Source: Colwellia sp. M166 (lineage in GTDB: Bacteria > Pseudomonadota > Gammaproteobacteria > Enterobacterales > Alteromonadaceae). From it: a DNA stretch of 64,000 nt. The notes under the pieces were generated by a model, which made no database searches, was not told the origin of the DNA, and saw only the letters and a list, made by a program, of their open reading frames with translations. A program made the position numbers and the translations under genes. The stretch lies in the NCBI RefSeq assembly GCF_024585285.1, contig NZ_CP040755.1, positions 124,001 through 188,000 of the forward strand, read 5' to 3'. Shown piece by piece: positions 21,190 to 29,975 of the stretch; the stretch's first letter is position 1, and each line of letters starts with the position of its first letter.

Positions 21190-21220
21190 AAAACGCCAAA
21201 GACATTAGCTTTGGCGTTTT
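21190..21220. terminator. Bidirectional terminator between EamA gene and DUF885 gene
   Basis: Perfect 12-bp stem (AAAACGCCAAAG and complement) with a 7-base loop, flanked by A and T runs. It serves the two convergent genes. Confidence 0.9.
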
Positions 21221-21313
21221 AAAGAGCGCTGGCTGCACTTAGCGCATTCTTGCGTTAAGTGTTAACGTCGCGCTTTGTTCTCATCTGACTTGCAACGTTA
21301 ACGTATCAAGCTA

Positions 21314-23173
21314 TTAACGATTTTTAGCAATATAGTCATTCACCATATCTTCTAATACGTTAAGTGGTACCGCACCATTGGTAAGTACAACATCGTGAAA
21401 TTCACGGATATCAAATTTATCACCAAGTTGTTGTTTTGCTTTAGCGCGTAACTGAACAATCTTTAGCATGCCTATTTTATAAGCGGTTGCTTGTGATGGC
21501 ATAACCACATGACGTTCAACCATTTTCACTGCATCAGACTCTGCATTTGGCGTATTATCGACGTAATAGGCTAAACCTTGTGCACGTGTCCATTTTTTAT
21601 TATGGATACCCGTATCAACCACTAAGCGACAAGCGCGCCACAATTCCATCGCTAAGCGACCAAAATCAGAGTAAGGGTCTTGGTAAAAGCCGATTTCTTT
21701 TGGGATCATTTCTGAGTACAAACCCCAGCCTTCACTGTAAGCGGTGTAACCACCGAATTTCCTAAACTTTGGAATACTTTCTAATTCTTGTTTTAACGCG
21801 ATTTGCATATGATGACCTGGAATACCTTCATGATAAGCTAAGGCCTCCATTTGGTAGGTTGGCATGGCTTCCATGTCATAAAGGTTCGCATAGTAGATAC
21901 CCGGGCGAGAGCCATCAGGTGCTGGCTGCTGATAAAAGGCTTTACCTGCTGACTTTTCTCTAAAGGCTTCAACTTTTTTAACTTTTAAATCAGCTTTAGG
22001 CTTAGTGATAAAGAGCTGGTCTAATTCACCTTTCATGGTATTAATTAAGTCAGTGGCTTCAGTTAAGTAGCGTTGACGACCGGCATCATCACCCGCATAG
22101 TAAAACTGTGGGTCATGACGCATAAATGCGAAAAAATCAGTTAAGTTACCTTTAAAGCCGACTTTATTCATGATGACACGCATTTCATCATGAATACGCT
22201 TAACTTCATCTAAACCAATTTGGTGAATTTCATCAGCGGTTAAATCTGTGGTGGTGGTTCGGTTTAAGGCATTGTTATAAAACTTATCACCTTGTGGAAG
22301 TTTCCAAGCGCCATCGGTATTGTCGGCTTTTTTCTCAAGCTCAGTTAAATAGCTGACCAATTGTTGGTAACCGGCTTTAAACTCGTGGGTTAATGCTGAT
22401 GTTAACTCAGCCGTTAAAGCTTGCTTTTGTACATCAGAAATGTCTAATGTTGCTATTTTTTTATTAAAATCTGCGTATAAAGTGCTATCAGTACCTTCAT
22501 CAAAAGGTACACCTACGGTGAGGTTTTTCGAGTCACGAATAACATGTGCAAATACAAATTTTGGCGCAATAATACCTTTATCTGCTCTGATCTTGAGCTG
22601 CTGAATAAGTTGTTCAAGCAATAGTTTTGAATTTTTTACGCGCGCGATATAATCATGTGCTTGTTTTACCTCTTTAATACTATGTTGATTAATTAATAAT
22701 GCGGGGATGCTAGAGTGAACACCAAACATCTGATTAACTGGGTAATTATGATGGCGCCATTGATAATCAGCAATTTGTTGCTCGAGTTTTTGCGACAATA
22801 ATTTGAAGCTCAATTTAGTTTGCTTATCAACTTTTGTTATGTCGATAACTTGAATGCGTTGCAGGGCCTCTTTAGCAAAAGCTAATTCCTTCGTGCTATT
22901 TTCTTCTGAGAGATCTTGCCACTTGTCATAATCAGTTTTAATACCTAGATAAGTTTGCATGACAGGATTGCGATTAACACCTTCCATAAAAATAGCATCA
23001 AATAGTTCGTTTGCCGCTTGAGAAGCTAAAGCTGTACTATCAAGTTGCGTTGCAGAGTCAGCAGCAATGGTTTGTGCATTATTCGTTTTCGTCATGGATT
23101 CCGGCTCATTACTGCACGCTACGGCAAATATAGCCGACATAGAGATGACGATAAGTGATTTATTGAAGGTCAT
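21314..23173 (-). CDS. DUF885 family lipoprotein, putative metallopeptidase
   Basis: A 619-aa protein exported as a lipoprotein: the signal ends in a lipobox FAVAC with Cys20. The DUF885 domain fills the rest and includes the zinc-type motif YHEGIPGHHMQIAL near residue 447. A downstream GGYTAYSEGWGLYSE carries the presumed third ligand Glu. DUF885 proteins are predicted HExxH-like peptidases of unknown substrate and are usual in Alteromonadales. It is divergent from the GNAT gene. Confidence 0.87.
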   Translation of the reverse strand: MTFNKSLIVISMSAIFAVACSNEPESMTKTNNAQTIAADSATQLDSTALASQAANELFDAIFMEGVNRNPVMQTYLGIKTDYDKWQDLSEENSTKELAFAKEALQRIQVIDITKVDKQTKLSFKLLSQKLEQQIADYQWRHHNYPVNQMFGVHSSIPALLINQHSIKEVKQAHDYIARVKNSKLLLEQLIQQLKIRADKGIIAPKFVFAHVIRDSKNLTVGVPFDEGTDSTLYADFNKKIATLDISDVQKQALTAELTSALTHEFKAGYQQLVSYLTELEKKADNTDGAWKLPQGDKFYNNALNRTTTTDLTADEIHQIGLDEVKRIHDEMRVIMNKVGFKGNLTDFFAFMRHDPQFYYAGDDAGRQRYLTEATDLINTMKGELDQLFITKPKADLKVKKVEAFREKSAGKAFYQQPAPDGSRPGIYYANLYDMEAMPTYQMEALAYHEGIPGHHMQIALKQELESIPKFRKFGGYTAYSEGWGLYSEMIPKEIGFYQDPYSDFGRLAMELWRACRLVVDTGIHNKKWTRAQGLAYYVDNTPNAESDAVKMVERHVVMPSQATAYKIGMLKIVQLRAKAKQQLGDKFDIREFHDVVLTNGAVPLNVLEDMVNDYIAKNR

Positions 23174-23384
23174 GTGGTATTCCTATTTTAGTTTTATCAA
23201 CCATTTTGCCGTTATTGTTAGCAAGCAATCAAGTGCACCGCGCTCAATGGTGGCTTTTATGCGATAGCTTTCGGTTATGTTTTCTCGCTACCTTAGCTTA
23301 TGCTGAGTTCAGGTCATTTATGCTTTAACTCATTTATTAACTTGTTATAGTAGGGTTATGTTTTAGTACACTCTTTAATATTCG

Positions 23385-23861
23385 ATGTCTGAAGTGAGTA
23401 AGGTCTTTAAGAGGAAAAACAACGAGCAAGCGATTGTCAGCTTTCGGCGGGCAACGACAAGTGATAGAGCTTTTCTTTTACGATTAAGAAAAGCGTCGAT
23501 GACCGAACACTTGAGTAAGGCCGGTATTTACCTCGATGATATTGCGCATATGCAGCGGGTCGATGAATACTTTACCGATTCTCATATTATTTCTTATCAA
23601 GATACTGCGATCGGCTTATTAAAATTAGGGCAATTTCCCGATAAAATTCATCTAAGACAATTTCAATTATTACCTGAATATCATGGCTTAGGTATTGGTA
23701 GTCGAGTACTAGGGTTAGTTAAACGCAAAGCCCAAGAAAAACAACTCGCAATTACTTTAAATGTATTGTTAGATAATCCCGCTAAACAATTATATTTGCG
23801 CCACGGTTTTATTATTTGTGCGGAAAATGAACTTGAATATGCCATGCGTTGGCCCGGTTAA
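23385..23861 (+). CDS. GNAT-family N-acetyltransferase
   Basis: A 158-aa single-domain acetyltransferase. Visible are strand beta-4 (IHLRQFQLLPEYHGLGIGSRV) with the acetyl-CoA pyrophosphate-binding Q/G-x-G-x-G/S pattern near residue 100, and the C-terminal LNVLLDNPAKQLYLRHGFI segment. The N-terminal ~15 residues are charged and may precede the true start. The acceptor substrate is unknown. It is a single gene followed by a very strong terminator. Confidence 0.85.
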   Translation: MSEVSKVFKRKNNEQAIVSFRRATTSDRAFLLRLRKASMTEHLSKAGIYLDDIAHMQRVDEYFTDSHIISYQDTAIGLLKLGQFPDKIHLRQFQLLPEYHGLGIGSRVLGLVKRKAQEKQLAITLNVLLDNPAKQLYLRHGFIICAENELEYAMRWPG

Positions 23862-23930
23862 TTTCTGCTTAAAGATAACATCATACTGGATACTAGCTGG
23901 TACTAATTAAGCAAAAAATAAAATTCAGAG

Positions 23931-23969
23931 AATAAAAAACCAGCTTGTCTAGCAAGCTGGTTTTTTATT
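23931..23969. terminator. Bidirectional terminator after GNAT gene
   Basis: Perfect 17-bp arms (23931-23947, 23953-23969) around a TCTAG loop, with A-run and T-run flanks, between the convergent GNAT and M28 peptidase genes. Confidence 0.95.
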
Positions 23970-24019
23970 ATTTACAGTGGCCTCAATGTCAGGCACACGC
24001 TTAATTAATCTTTGATAGC

Positions 24020-25378
24020 TTAGTAAATTTTACCTTGTGCGCGAACTTTGGCTTTATCAATACGTGTTGGCGTAACCGTACTATCAACAAGTGATTGGGT
24101 AGCAACAGCTAATGATTCAATTACTTTATGCATTGAAGATAAGTCCAAACTGTTTATGTCGTCACTGGTTTGATGATAGTGCTGGTCTTTATCGAGCTGA
24201 GTACTACTAAAACTGTGAGCAGGTACACCTAAACGCGCTAATGTTGCATTGTCTGAGCGATAAAATAAGCCTTGTTCAGGGTAAGGGTCTTGATATATTT
24301 CGGTGTTTTGGGCGCTGAGCTTTTCATTGAGCAAAGCGCCTAAATTTGAGCGTTCCATCCCTGTCATCCATACCGTGCCGGCGCCAAATTTTGATGGTTT
24401 ACCGATCATCTCAATATTAATCATGGCAACGACGTTGTCAGGATTAAGTTGTTGTGAAAAGTATTTTGAACCAAAACCACCAATTTCTTCGGCAGTAAAG
24501 GCACTAAACATCAGGCTACGTTTATTATTGCCTTGCTTTGCGTAATATTGCGCTAAGTTAATGATAGCGGTGGTGCCTGATGCGTCATCATCAGCGCCGT
24601 TATATATTTGTTTGCCGTCTTCGGTGACGCCTAAGTGATCATAATGTGCTGAGTATAAAATTATTTCTTTGCCATGTTCAGTGTTAGCTGCCGGTAAGAT
24701 CCCCACCACGTTAGTTAATGCTTGCTCGGTAATTGTCGCACTGGCTTTGACGTTGTAAGTGTTAATTTCACCAACATCACTTAATACCATCACAATGGCA
24801 CCACGATGCTCAAGTGAAAGCTTAGTAATACCGCGATTAAAGTAATTTTGATAAGCATGAAAGCTTTTTGCATGTGCGTTATTAATGATAACTAAGTGCT
24901 GACCACCTTTTTGGTTTAGCGCGCTTAAGGTATCTCGCATATCATCGTTTTTGTTAATCACATGGACTTCAGCACCAGCTTGTTGCCAGTTCACTGACTC
25001 CATCGTGCTGGCTATAGCGAGGTTACCTTGGCTTATGTTGGCATTATTTATTGTTACGCTAAGCACTTGTGGTTGTATTTGACTGACGGTAAATTTTTGT
25101 AGAAAACTGCTACTTTGGTTATCAGCTTTTGCTGATGATAATGGTTGTAAACCTATATCAGTAAAACGTTTAGCAATATAGTTTGCTGCTCGGTCAATTT
25201 CCGGACTGAAACTTGCGCGACCTTCTAAATCATCAGCGGCAAGGTAGGTAATATCTTTGATCACTTGCTCAGCTGGGATGATTTCCGCAACATTGGGAAA
25301 GGCGCTAGTCATCGCTATTGCTGTCAGTAATGATTTGAGTTTGAAGCTGATGTTTTTCAAAGGTAATGTCTTTATCAT
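24020..25378 (-). CDS. M28-family zinc aminopeptidase, exported
   Basis: A 452-aa protein with an N-terminal hydrophobic signal and the characteristic ITYLAADDLEGR entry segment. The M28 co-catalytic zinc site is complete: H and D in SAHYDHLG, D in NGADDDASGTTAI, the E pair in FTAEEIGGFG, an acidic residue in NIEMIG, and the last His in the DQHYHQTSDD region. About 110 residues between the signal and the core (around 100-215) resemble the PA-like insert of this family. The likely role is periplasmic or secreted peptide scavenging. Confidence 0.88.
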   Translation of the reverse strand: MIKTLPLKNISFKLKSLLTAIAMTSAFPNVAEIIPAEQVIKDITYLAADDLEGRASFSPEIDRAANYIAKRFTDIGLQPLSSAKADNQSSSFLQKFTVSQIQPQVLSVTINNANISQGNLAIASTMESVNWQQAGAEVHVINKNDDMRDTLSALNQKGGQHLVIINNAHAKSFHAYQNYFNRGITKLSLEHRGAIVMVLSDVGEINTYNVKASATITEQALTNVVGILPAANTEHGKEIILYSAHYDHLGVTEDGKQIYNGADDDASGTTAIINLAQYYAKQGNNKRSLMFSAFTAEEIGGFGSKYFSQQLNPDNVVAMINIEMIGKPSKFGAGTVWMTGMERSNLGALLNEKLSAQNTEIYQDPYPEQGLFYRSDNATLARLGVPAHSFSSTQLDKDQHYHQTSDDINSLDLSSMHKVIESLAVATQSLVDSTVTPTRIDKAKVRAQGKIY

Positions 25379-25490
25379 AGTGATTAATATTGCCGTAACA
25401 GAGAAGTTAATAAAAAATTTACAATGTAAAGCTTTAAAATCAATAGCTAACGTTAGTTTCTGTTATGTATACTGATTTTAAGAAGCAAGA

Positions 25491-26024
25491 TTATTTGAGC
25501 TTAGTTAGCTCGATCAATAGCGTTTCGTCTCCGCAAGTCAGCCAGAACTGTCCGTCTTGAATACTCACTTGAAATTCCATTGAGCGGTCGGCCAGTTGTT
25601 CTAATGCTGTTGAAGTCTCTTCACTGAAGCTTTCAATCGATAATTTGTCGAATTGATTCAGTTTACCTTTAGACTGTTGCCACCATGTATCGACGCTACT
25701 ACCGTAACAGTAAAGTTTTACTTGTTGTGCGCGATTACAGGCTTTTTTCAGTCGTTTTTCATCTAGCTGGCCTAGTTCTATCCATAGCTCAATGACCTCA
25801 CTGTAATTTATTCGCCAAATAGCGGCTTCGTCTTCATCACTAACGCCTTTGCCAAACTGTAGGTTTTCACTGGCATTAAGCACATAGGCGATTAACCTGA
25901 TCATCATACGACGGTCAGTTTCTGAAGGGTGCTGCGCGATAGTTAATTGTAAAGTGTCATAATAATTACGATCCATATCAGATAAATGAATTGTCGCTTT
26001 ATTAATGGTTGATTTTAAGGCCAT
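25491..26024 (-). CDS. yaeQ: YaeQ family protein
   Basis: A 177-aa protein that aligns by eye with E. coli YaeQ. Shared parts are the MALKSTINKATIHLSDMDRN start, QHPSETDRRMMIRLIAYVL, LWIELGQLDEKRLKKAC and the C-terminal VSIQDGQFWLTCGDETL. The fold is related to PD-(D/E)XK nucleases. E. coli YaeQ was once proposed to act on RfaH-dependent transcription, but the function remains unsettled. It is a single gene. Confidence 0.9.
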   Translation of the reverse strand: MALKSTINKATIHLSDMDRNYYDTLQLTIAQHPSETDRRMMIRLIAYVLNASENLQFGKGVSDEDEAAIWRINYSEVIELWIELGQLDEKRLKKACNRAQQVKLYCYGSSVDTWWQQSKGKLNQFDKLSIESFSEETSTALEQLADRSMEFQVSIQDGQFWLTCGDETLLIELTKLK

Positions 26025-26229
26025 GGAGATTCTAAGTATTCTTTGAGTAATTAATTCAATATATTAACTTTTATTCAGCTCCCGTGATAGCAACAGACCC
26101 TAATTACTTTTAATTTATGCAATTACTATAGTATTAATGAATAGTTAGCATAACAGGGATTAATTGAGCTGCTCAGTCGATAGATGATAAGCTTTAGCTA
26201 TCTACCTCCGTTAATTGGAAATTATATTT

Positions 26230-27357
26230 ATGACGATACAATCATTTATTCCCCCACAGCGTACTTTAATGGGGCCTGGGCCATCAGATGTCAGTCAACG
26301 TGTACTGTCAGCATTAGCACGTCCAACCATTGGTCATTTAGATCCCACTTTTGTTGGTATGATGGATGAGGTTAAACAACTATTACAATATGCTTTTCAA
26401 ACGGCCAACAGTAATACTATGGCTATTTCAGCACCCGGCTCAGCGGGAATGGAAGCATGTTTTGTTAATTTAATTACCCCTGAAGATACTGTCGTGGTGT
26501 GTCGCAATGGTGTTTTTGGTGCGCGTATGATTGAAAATGTTACCCGCATTGGTGCCAAATTGGTGATTGTAGATTCACCATGGGGTAGAGCGGTTGAGCC
26601 GCAATTATTAGAAGATGCACTTAAACAGAATCCTCAAGCTAACTTTGTTGCTTTTGTTCATGCGGAAACGTCAACAGGTGCACGCTCTGATGCAAAAACT
26701 TTATGTGAAATAGCCAAACGCTATCAATGCTTAACGATTGTTGATGCCGTCACCTCATTGGGTGGTAGTGAGCTAAGAGTGGATGACTGGGGCATAGATG
26801 CGATTTATTCAGGCAGTCAAAAATGTTTGTCTTGTGTGCCGGGGATTTCACCGATAAGTTTTAGTGAACAAGCTAGTGAAGTGATTCGCAACAGAACACT
26901 GCCAGTGCAAAGTTGGTTTTTAGATCAATCACTGGTTATGGGCTATTGGTCAGGAGAGGGTAAACGAGCGTATCACCATACGGCGCCGGTTAACTCATTA
27001 TACGCCTTACATGAATCGCTATTAATGTTACAGCAAGAAGGCTTAGAAAACAGTTGGGCGCGTCATCAAACGCAACATAACAGCTTAGCTAAAGGCTTAA
27101 CTAAGCTAGGTTTGGATTTTATTGTGCCAGAAGATGAACGTCTACCACAACTCAATTCAGTATACATTCCTGAAGGTATTGATGACGCGAAAGTACGCCA
27201 ATATTTATTACAAGAATATAATTTAGAAATTGGTGCTGGCCTTGGACAGTTTGCCGGTCAAGCTTGGCGTATTGGTTTGATGGGCTTTACGGCGCGTAGT
27301 GAAAATGTGGCTTTGTGTTTAGCGGCATTGGATGATGCGTTAACTAAGTTTAGATAA
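26230..27357 (+). CDS. Class V aminotransferase (alanine-glyoxylate / serine-pyruvate type)
   Basis: A 375-aa PLP-dependent enzyme. I chose ATG 26230 (MTIQSFIPPQRTLMGPGPSD); the in-frame TTG 15 bp earlier adds nothing conserved. The family start motif LMGPGPSDVSQRV, the PLP contacts in SAPGSAGMEACFVNL, and the Schiff-base lysine in IYSGSQKCLSCVPG near residue 198 are present. The C-terminus LEIGAGLGQFAGQAWRIGLM is typical. It is probably a photorespiratory-like or serine-cycle transaminase. Substrate preference among alanine, serine and aspartate cannot be read from sequence. Confidence 0.88.
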   Translation: MTIQSFIPPQRTLMGPGPSDVSQRVLSALARPTIGHLDPTFVGMMDEVKQLLQYAFQTANSNTMAISAPGSAGMEACFVNLITPEDTVVVCRNGVFGARMIENVTRIGAKLVIVDSPWGRAVEPQLLEDALKQNPQANFVAFVHAETSTGARSDAKTLCEIAKRYQCLTIVDAVTSLGGSELRVDDWGIDAIYSGSQKCLSCVPGISPISFSEQASEVIRNRTLPVQSWFLDQSLVMGYWSGEGKRAYHHTAPVNSLYALHESLLMLQQEGLENSWARHQTQHNSLAKGLTKLGLDFIVPEDERLPQLNSVYIPEGIDDAKVRQYLLQEYNLEIGAGLGQFAGQAWRIGLMGFTARSENVALCLAALDDALTKFR

Positions 27358-27387
27358 GTAAATCATTTGATAATTGAGTCAATAATA

Positions 27388-27437
27388 AGCATTAAAATGG
27401 CAGCAAGACTACCTTAATAAAGGCCATTTTAGTGCTT
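27388..27437. terminator. Inverted repeat terminator between aminotransferase and glyoxalase genes
   Basis: 15-bp arms (27388-27402, 27423-27437) with one G-U and a 20-base loop. T-rich flanks on both sides suit two convergent genes. Confidence 0.65.
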
Positions 27438-27490
27438 ATCTCGTTTACTCAATAGCTATTTTAGAAACTGCCAATCTATTAAGTACCTGT

Positions 27491-27910
27491 TTACCAAGTG
27501 CCAGAGTTTTCCATACTAGCCCAAGGCTCTTGTGGTACTAAGCGTTCGCCTTTTTGCAGTAATTCGATAGAAACATTATCTGGCGATTTAATAAATGCCA
27601 TATAGCCGCAACGTGGTGGACGATTAATCGTAATGCCCGCTGCCATTAATTTTTCACATGTAGCGTAAATATCATCAACTTCATAGGCTAAGTGACCGAA
27701 ATTTCTGCCAACAGTATATTCTTCATCCGATCCCCAGTTATGTGTTAACTCTATTTCAGCAGCACCAGGCTCAGTGGCTAAAAATATTAAAGTAAATTCA
27801 CCTTCAGGTACATCAACACGACGAGTCTCTACTAAACCTAAGTGTTTGATGTAAAAATCGAGTGATTTATCCACGTCACTAACGCGGATCATAGTATGTA
27901 AAAATTTCAT
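27491..27910 (-). CDS. gloA: VOC-family lactoylglutathione lyase (glyoxalase I)
   Basis: A 139-aa glyoxalase-type protein detoxifying methylglyoxal as its glutathione hemithioacetal. The paired beta-alpha-beta3 modules carry the usual metal ligands: His in [10 protein letters not shown], Glu in [10 protein letters not shown], His in [10 protein letters not shown], and Glu in [11 protein letters not shown]. The length is close to E. coli GloA (135 aa). A plain VOC-family assignment is safest, with the glyoxalase I role likely from the metal ligands and spacing. Confidence 0.85.
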   Translation of the reverse strand: MKFLHTMIRVSDVDKSLDFYIKHLGLVETRRVDVPEGEFTLIFLATEPGAAEIELTHNWGSDEEYTVGRNFGHLAYEVDDIYATCEKLMAAGITINRPPRCGYMAFIKSPDNVSIELLQKGERLVPQEPWASMENSGTW

Positions 27911-28428
27911 ATTGTACTCATTAATTTTATCTGTAAATTGGCATAAACCTTTACTAATGCAAGATCCATCCTGAGATTTTCTAACCGTATATCTGCCGAC
28001 TTTGTCGCATAAGCCAAGATGAATAATGGCTTATACTGATAATACTCGCTTTACCTCAACATGCTGACATCTTACTCATGATAGTTGTCAATCATTAATT
28101 GCTCGCTAAGATTAATTGCCTACTAAGTATGATCATTAAAAGTAATCGCAGATCCGTTTTTATAAGGCTCAAAAGGCAAAAAATACTAGCATATTTTCTG
28201 GTAATAAACTGAATAGTTTGTATGATTAATTTAACTTAAACGGCAAATGAATGCTCGTCAAAAGTAAAAATTTCCGTAAAAACAAGTCTGATATCTACTA
28301 GGTAAATTTAATTAACTATAGAGTAAGCAAATCAGACAGCACATATTGCCCTGAGTTGAGTCTGTTGGTGATGAATATTCGTTATAAAAAAGTATGCTCC
28401 TGTTATATTCTGACTTTATTGTAAATGG
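27911..28428. other. Intergenic region of 518 bp at the left edge of the accessory island
   Basis: No open frame with coding character was found. It contains a small hairpin (ATAAGCCA and TGGCTTAT, 28009-28034) without a T-run, probably upstream of gloA on the minus strand. The rest is AT-rich sequence downstream of the AEC gene. I looked for further attC half-sites here (TAAC/GTTA with paired arms) and saw none that convinced me. Confidence 0.5.
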
Positions 28429-29343
28429 TTAAAGTAACAGCGTTCCTAGTAGTGGCATAATAAGAAAGGCTATTAAAGTTTGTACTGTAATAATAGAGGC
28501 CATTGCTTCTGTGTCACCACCTAATTGGCGTGAAAGGATGTATGCAGAAGGAGCTGTTGGAGTCATAAATGCTATAATCAATACTGCAGCTGCTACTCCA
28601 GTAAGCCCCGTATATGATACAAAAGCAGCGGTAACTAATGGTTTTAACCCGAACTGTGCTATTGACGATAAAACGATGGGGCTAAAATGGCCTTTAATTC
28701 CTTCTAGCTTTAGTGCCGCTCCAACAGCTAAAAGTCCAAAAGGTAATGCAGCTCGACCAACTATTTCGAGAATATCTTCAACAATAATAGGTAATCCAAT
28801 GCCACTTAGGCTTATAAACCAGCCAATCGTACAACCTATGATTAGTGGGTTCCCAACAATTTCTTTTATAAATTGTAGCACTCCTTGAAATGAACCTTTC
28901 CCCCAGATTACAAACACTGAGATGCACCACAAATTGATTAAAACAATCATAAAACCAGCAGCAACAGAGCTCATTGCTAATCCCGTTGCACCGTACAAAC
29001 TTTGCGCAATAGCAAGTGTAATGTAAGTATTGAAGCGAACACCACCTTGGAAAATTGAAGTGAAAGTAGCATTATTCTTCGATAATACTTTCCGAAAAAC
29101 AATCAGCATCACTGCTGATGTCATTATTGTTCCAACAACAATTATTAACATCGATGGCCAAGGTGCGCCAGCAAGAGATTGTTTTCCAAGGGTTCTAATT
29201 AGCAAAGCTGGAAAAAGTACAAAATAGGTCAGTTTTTCCATGCCTGGCCAAGTTTCTTCCGGCAAGAATTTAATGCGCTTTAAAATAAATCCCAGCATTA
29301 TTAGAATCATTATGGGAATAAGAGCAGTAATAAAAATTATCAT
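28429..29343 (-). CDS. AEC-family (auxin efflux carrier-like) permease
   Basis: A 304-aa membrane protein with about ten hydrophobic helices in two repeats. The family's N-terminal MLGFILKRIKFLPEETWPGM and the C-terminal MTPTAPSAYILSRQLGGDTE helix-break segment are visible. Bacterial AEC members export or exchange malate or other small organic anions; the substrate here is unknown. It starts 43 bp after the lipoprotein gene, on the same strand, with no complete attC between them. It may be either the chromosomal flank or a truncated cassette neighbour. Confidence 0.85.
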   Translation of the reverse strand: MIIFITALIPIMILIMLGFILKRIKFLPEETWPGMEKLTYFVLFPALLIRTLGKQSLAGAPWPSMLIIVVGTIMTSAVMLIVFRKVLSKNNATFTSIFQGGVRFNTYITLAIAQSLYGATGLAMSSVAAGFMIVLINLWCISVFVIWGKGSFQGVLQFIKEIVGNPLIIGCTIGWFISLSGIGLPIIVEDILEIVGRAALPFGLLAVGAALKLEGIKGHFSPIVLSSIAQFGLKPLVTAAFVSYTGLTGVAAAVLIIAFMTPTAPSAYILSRQLGGDTEAMASIITVQTLIAFLIMPLLGTLLL

Positions 29344-29386
29344 TATGAATGCACTAAAATTTTACAGTTAAAGGGGTAGGCTTTTG

Positions 29387-29914
29387 TTATTTTGCTCTAG
29401 ATTTTATTATATGAAAAGAATATGCCATCTGCGCTGCGGAAGCTTTATTTAATTGGGCAGGATCAAAATTAAAATTATTATTATAAGCCGTTTCCAGTTG
29501 CTCTACAGGTTTTTGAGAATCATTGAATTTTGTTCCGTCCTCCCAAGTTGTTTCAACTTGCACATTGTCAATTTGAAAACTGTCATCTTGGTTTAAAGTA
29601 AACTGAAAAGTTTGCACGTTGGAGGCGATGTTAAAATAAGAAGCCTGTGCTTGTTCTTTTTTAGATAAAAGGCCTTTAGCTTTTTCCACGAAACCTAAAA
29701 TTTTATGGCTACAAGTAAATTGCACAACCGTCACGCCATTGTCGGTTTCAAAGGTTTCCCAGTTGCTATCGTTACAGCTTTTCCAATTATCTAAAGCCTG
29801 ACCAAGTGTTATAGTTTTATTAAAGTCCATGATTCCATCTTTGACAGAATCGATTTCACTACCACAACCCGTTAATGCTAAAGCTACTGGTAAAACTAAA
29901 AGTGCTTTTTTCAT
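29387..29914 (-). CDS. Small lipoprotein of unknown function, probable former gene cassette
   Basis: A 175-aa protein with a clear lipoprotein signal, lipobox LTGC with Cys17. The mature part is hydrophilic and has two Cys (CNDSNW, QFTCSHK) that could form a disulfide. No known domain was recognised. A good GGAGAAAG site lies 8 bp upstream. Reading in the gene's direction, its start is 55 bp after a GTTAGGC box (29975 to 29969), the typical R' end of an attC. Its stop codon TAA is part of a TAAC, as often at the R'' end of a cassette, but the rest of that attC is missing. Confidence 0.7.
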   Translation of the reverse strand: MKKALLVLPVALALTGCGSEIDSVKDGIMDFNKTITLGQALDNWKSCNDSNWETFETDNGVTVVQFTCSHKILGFVEKAKGLLSKKEQAQASYFNIASNVQTFQFTLNQDDSFQIDNVQVETTWEDGTKFNDSQKPVEQLETAYNNNFNFDPAQLNKASAAQMAYSFHIIKSRAK

Positions 29915-29975
29915 ATTTCTTTCTCCACGTCCTGTGAATGTATGGATGCTAGGCTTGGACGCATAAAAGCCTAAC

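Noticed and set aside
28009-28034. Hairpin in the gloA-AEC intergenic region as a further attC
   Set aside because: Only 8 bp of stem, no flanking GTTA/TAAC boxes and no unpaired-base pattern like attC-A or attC-B.
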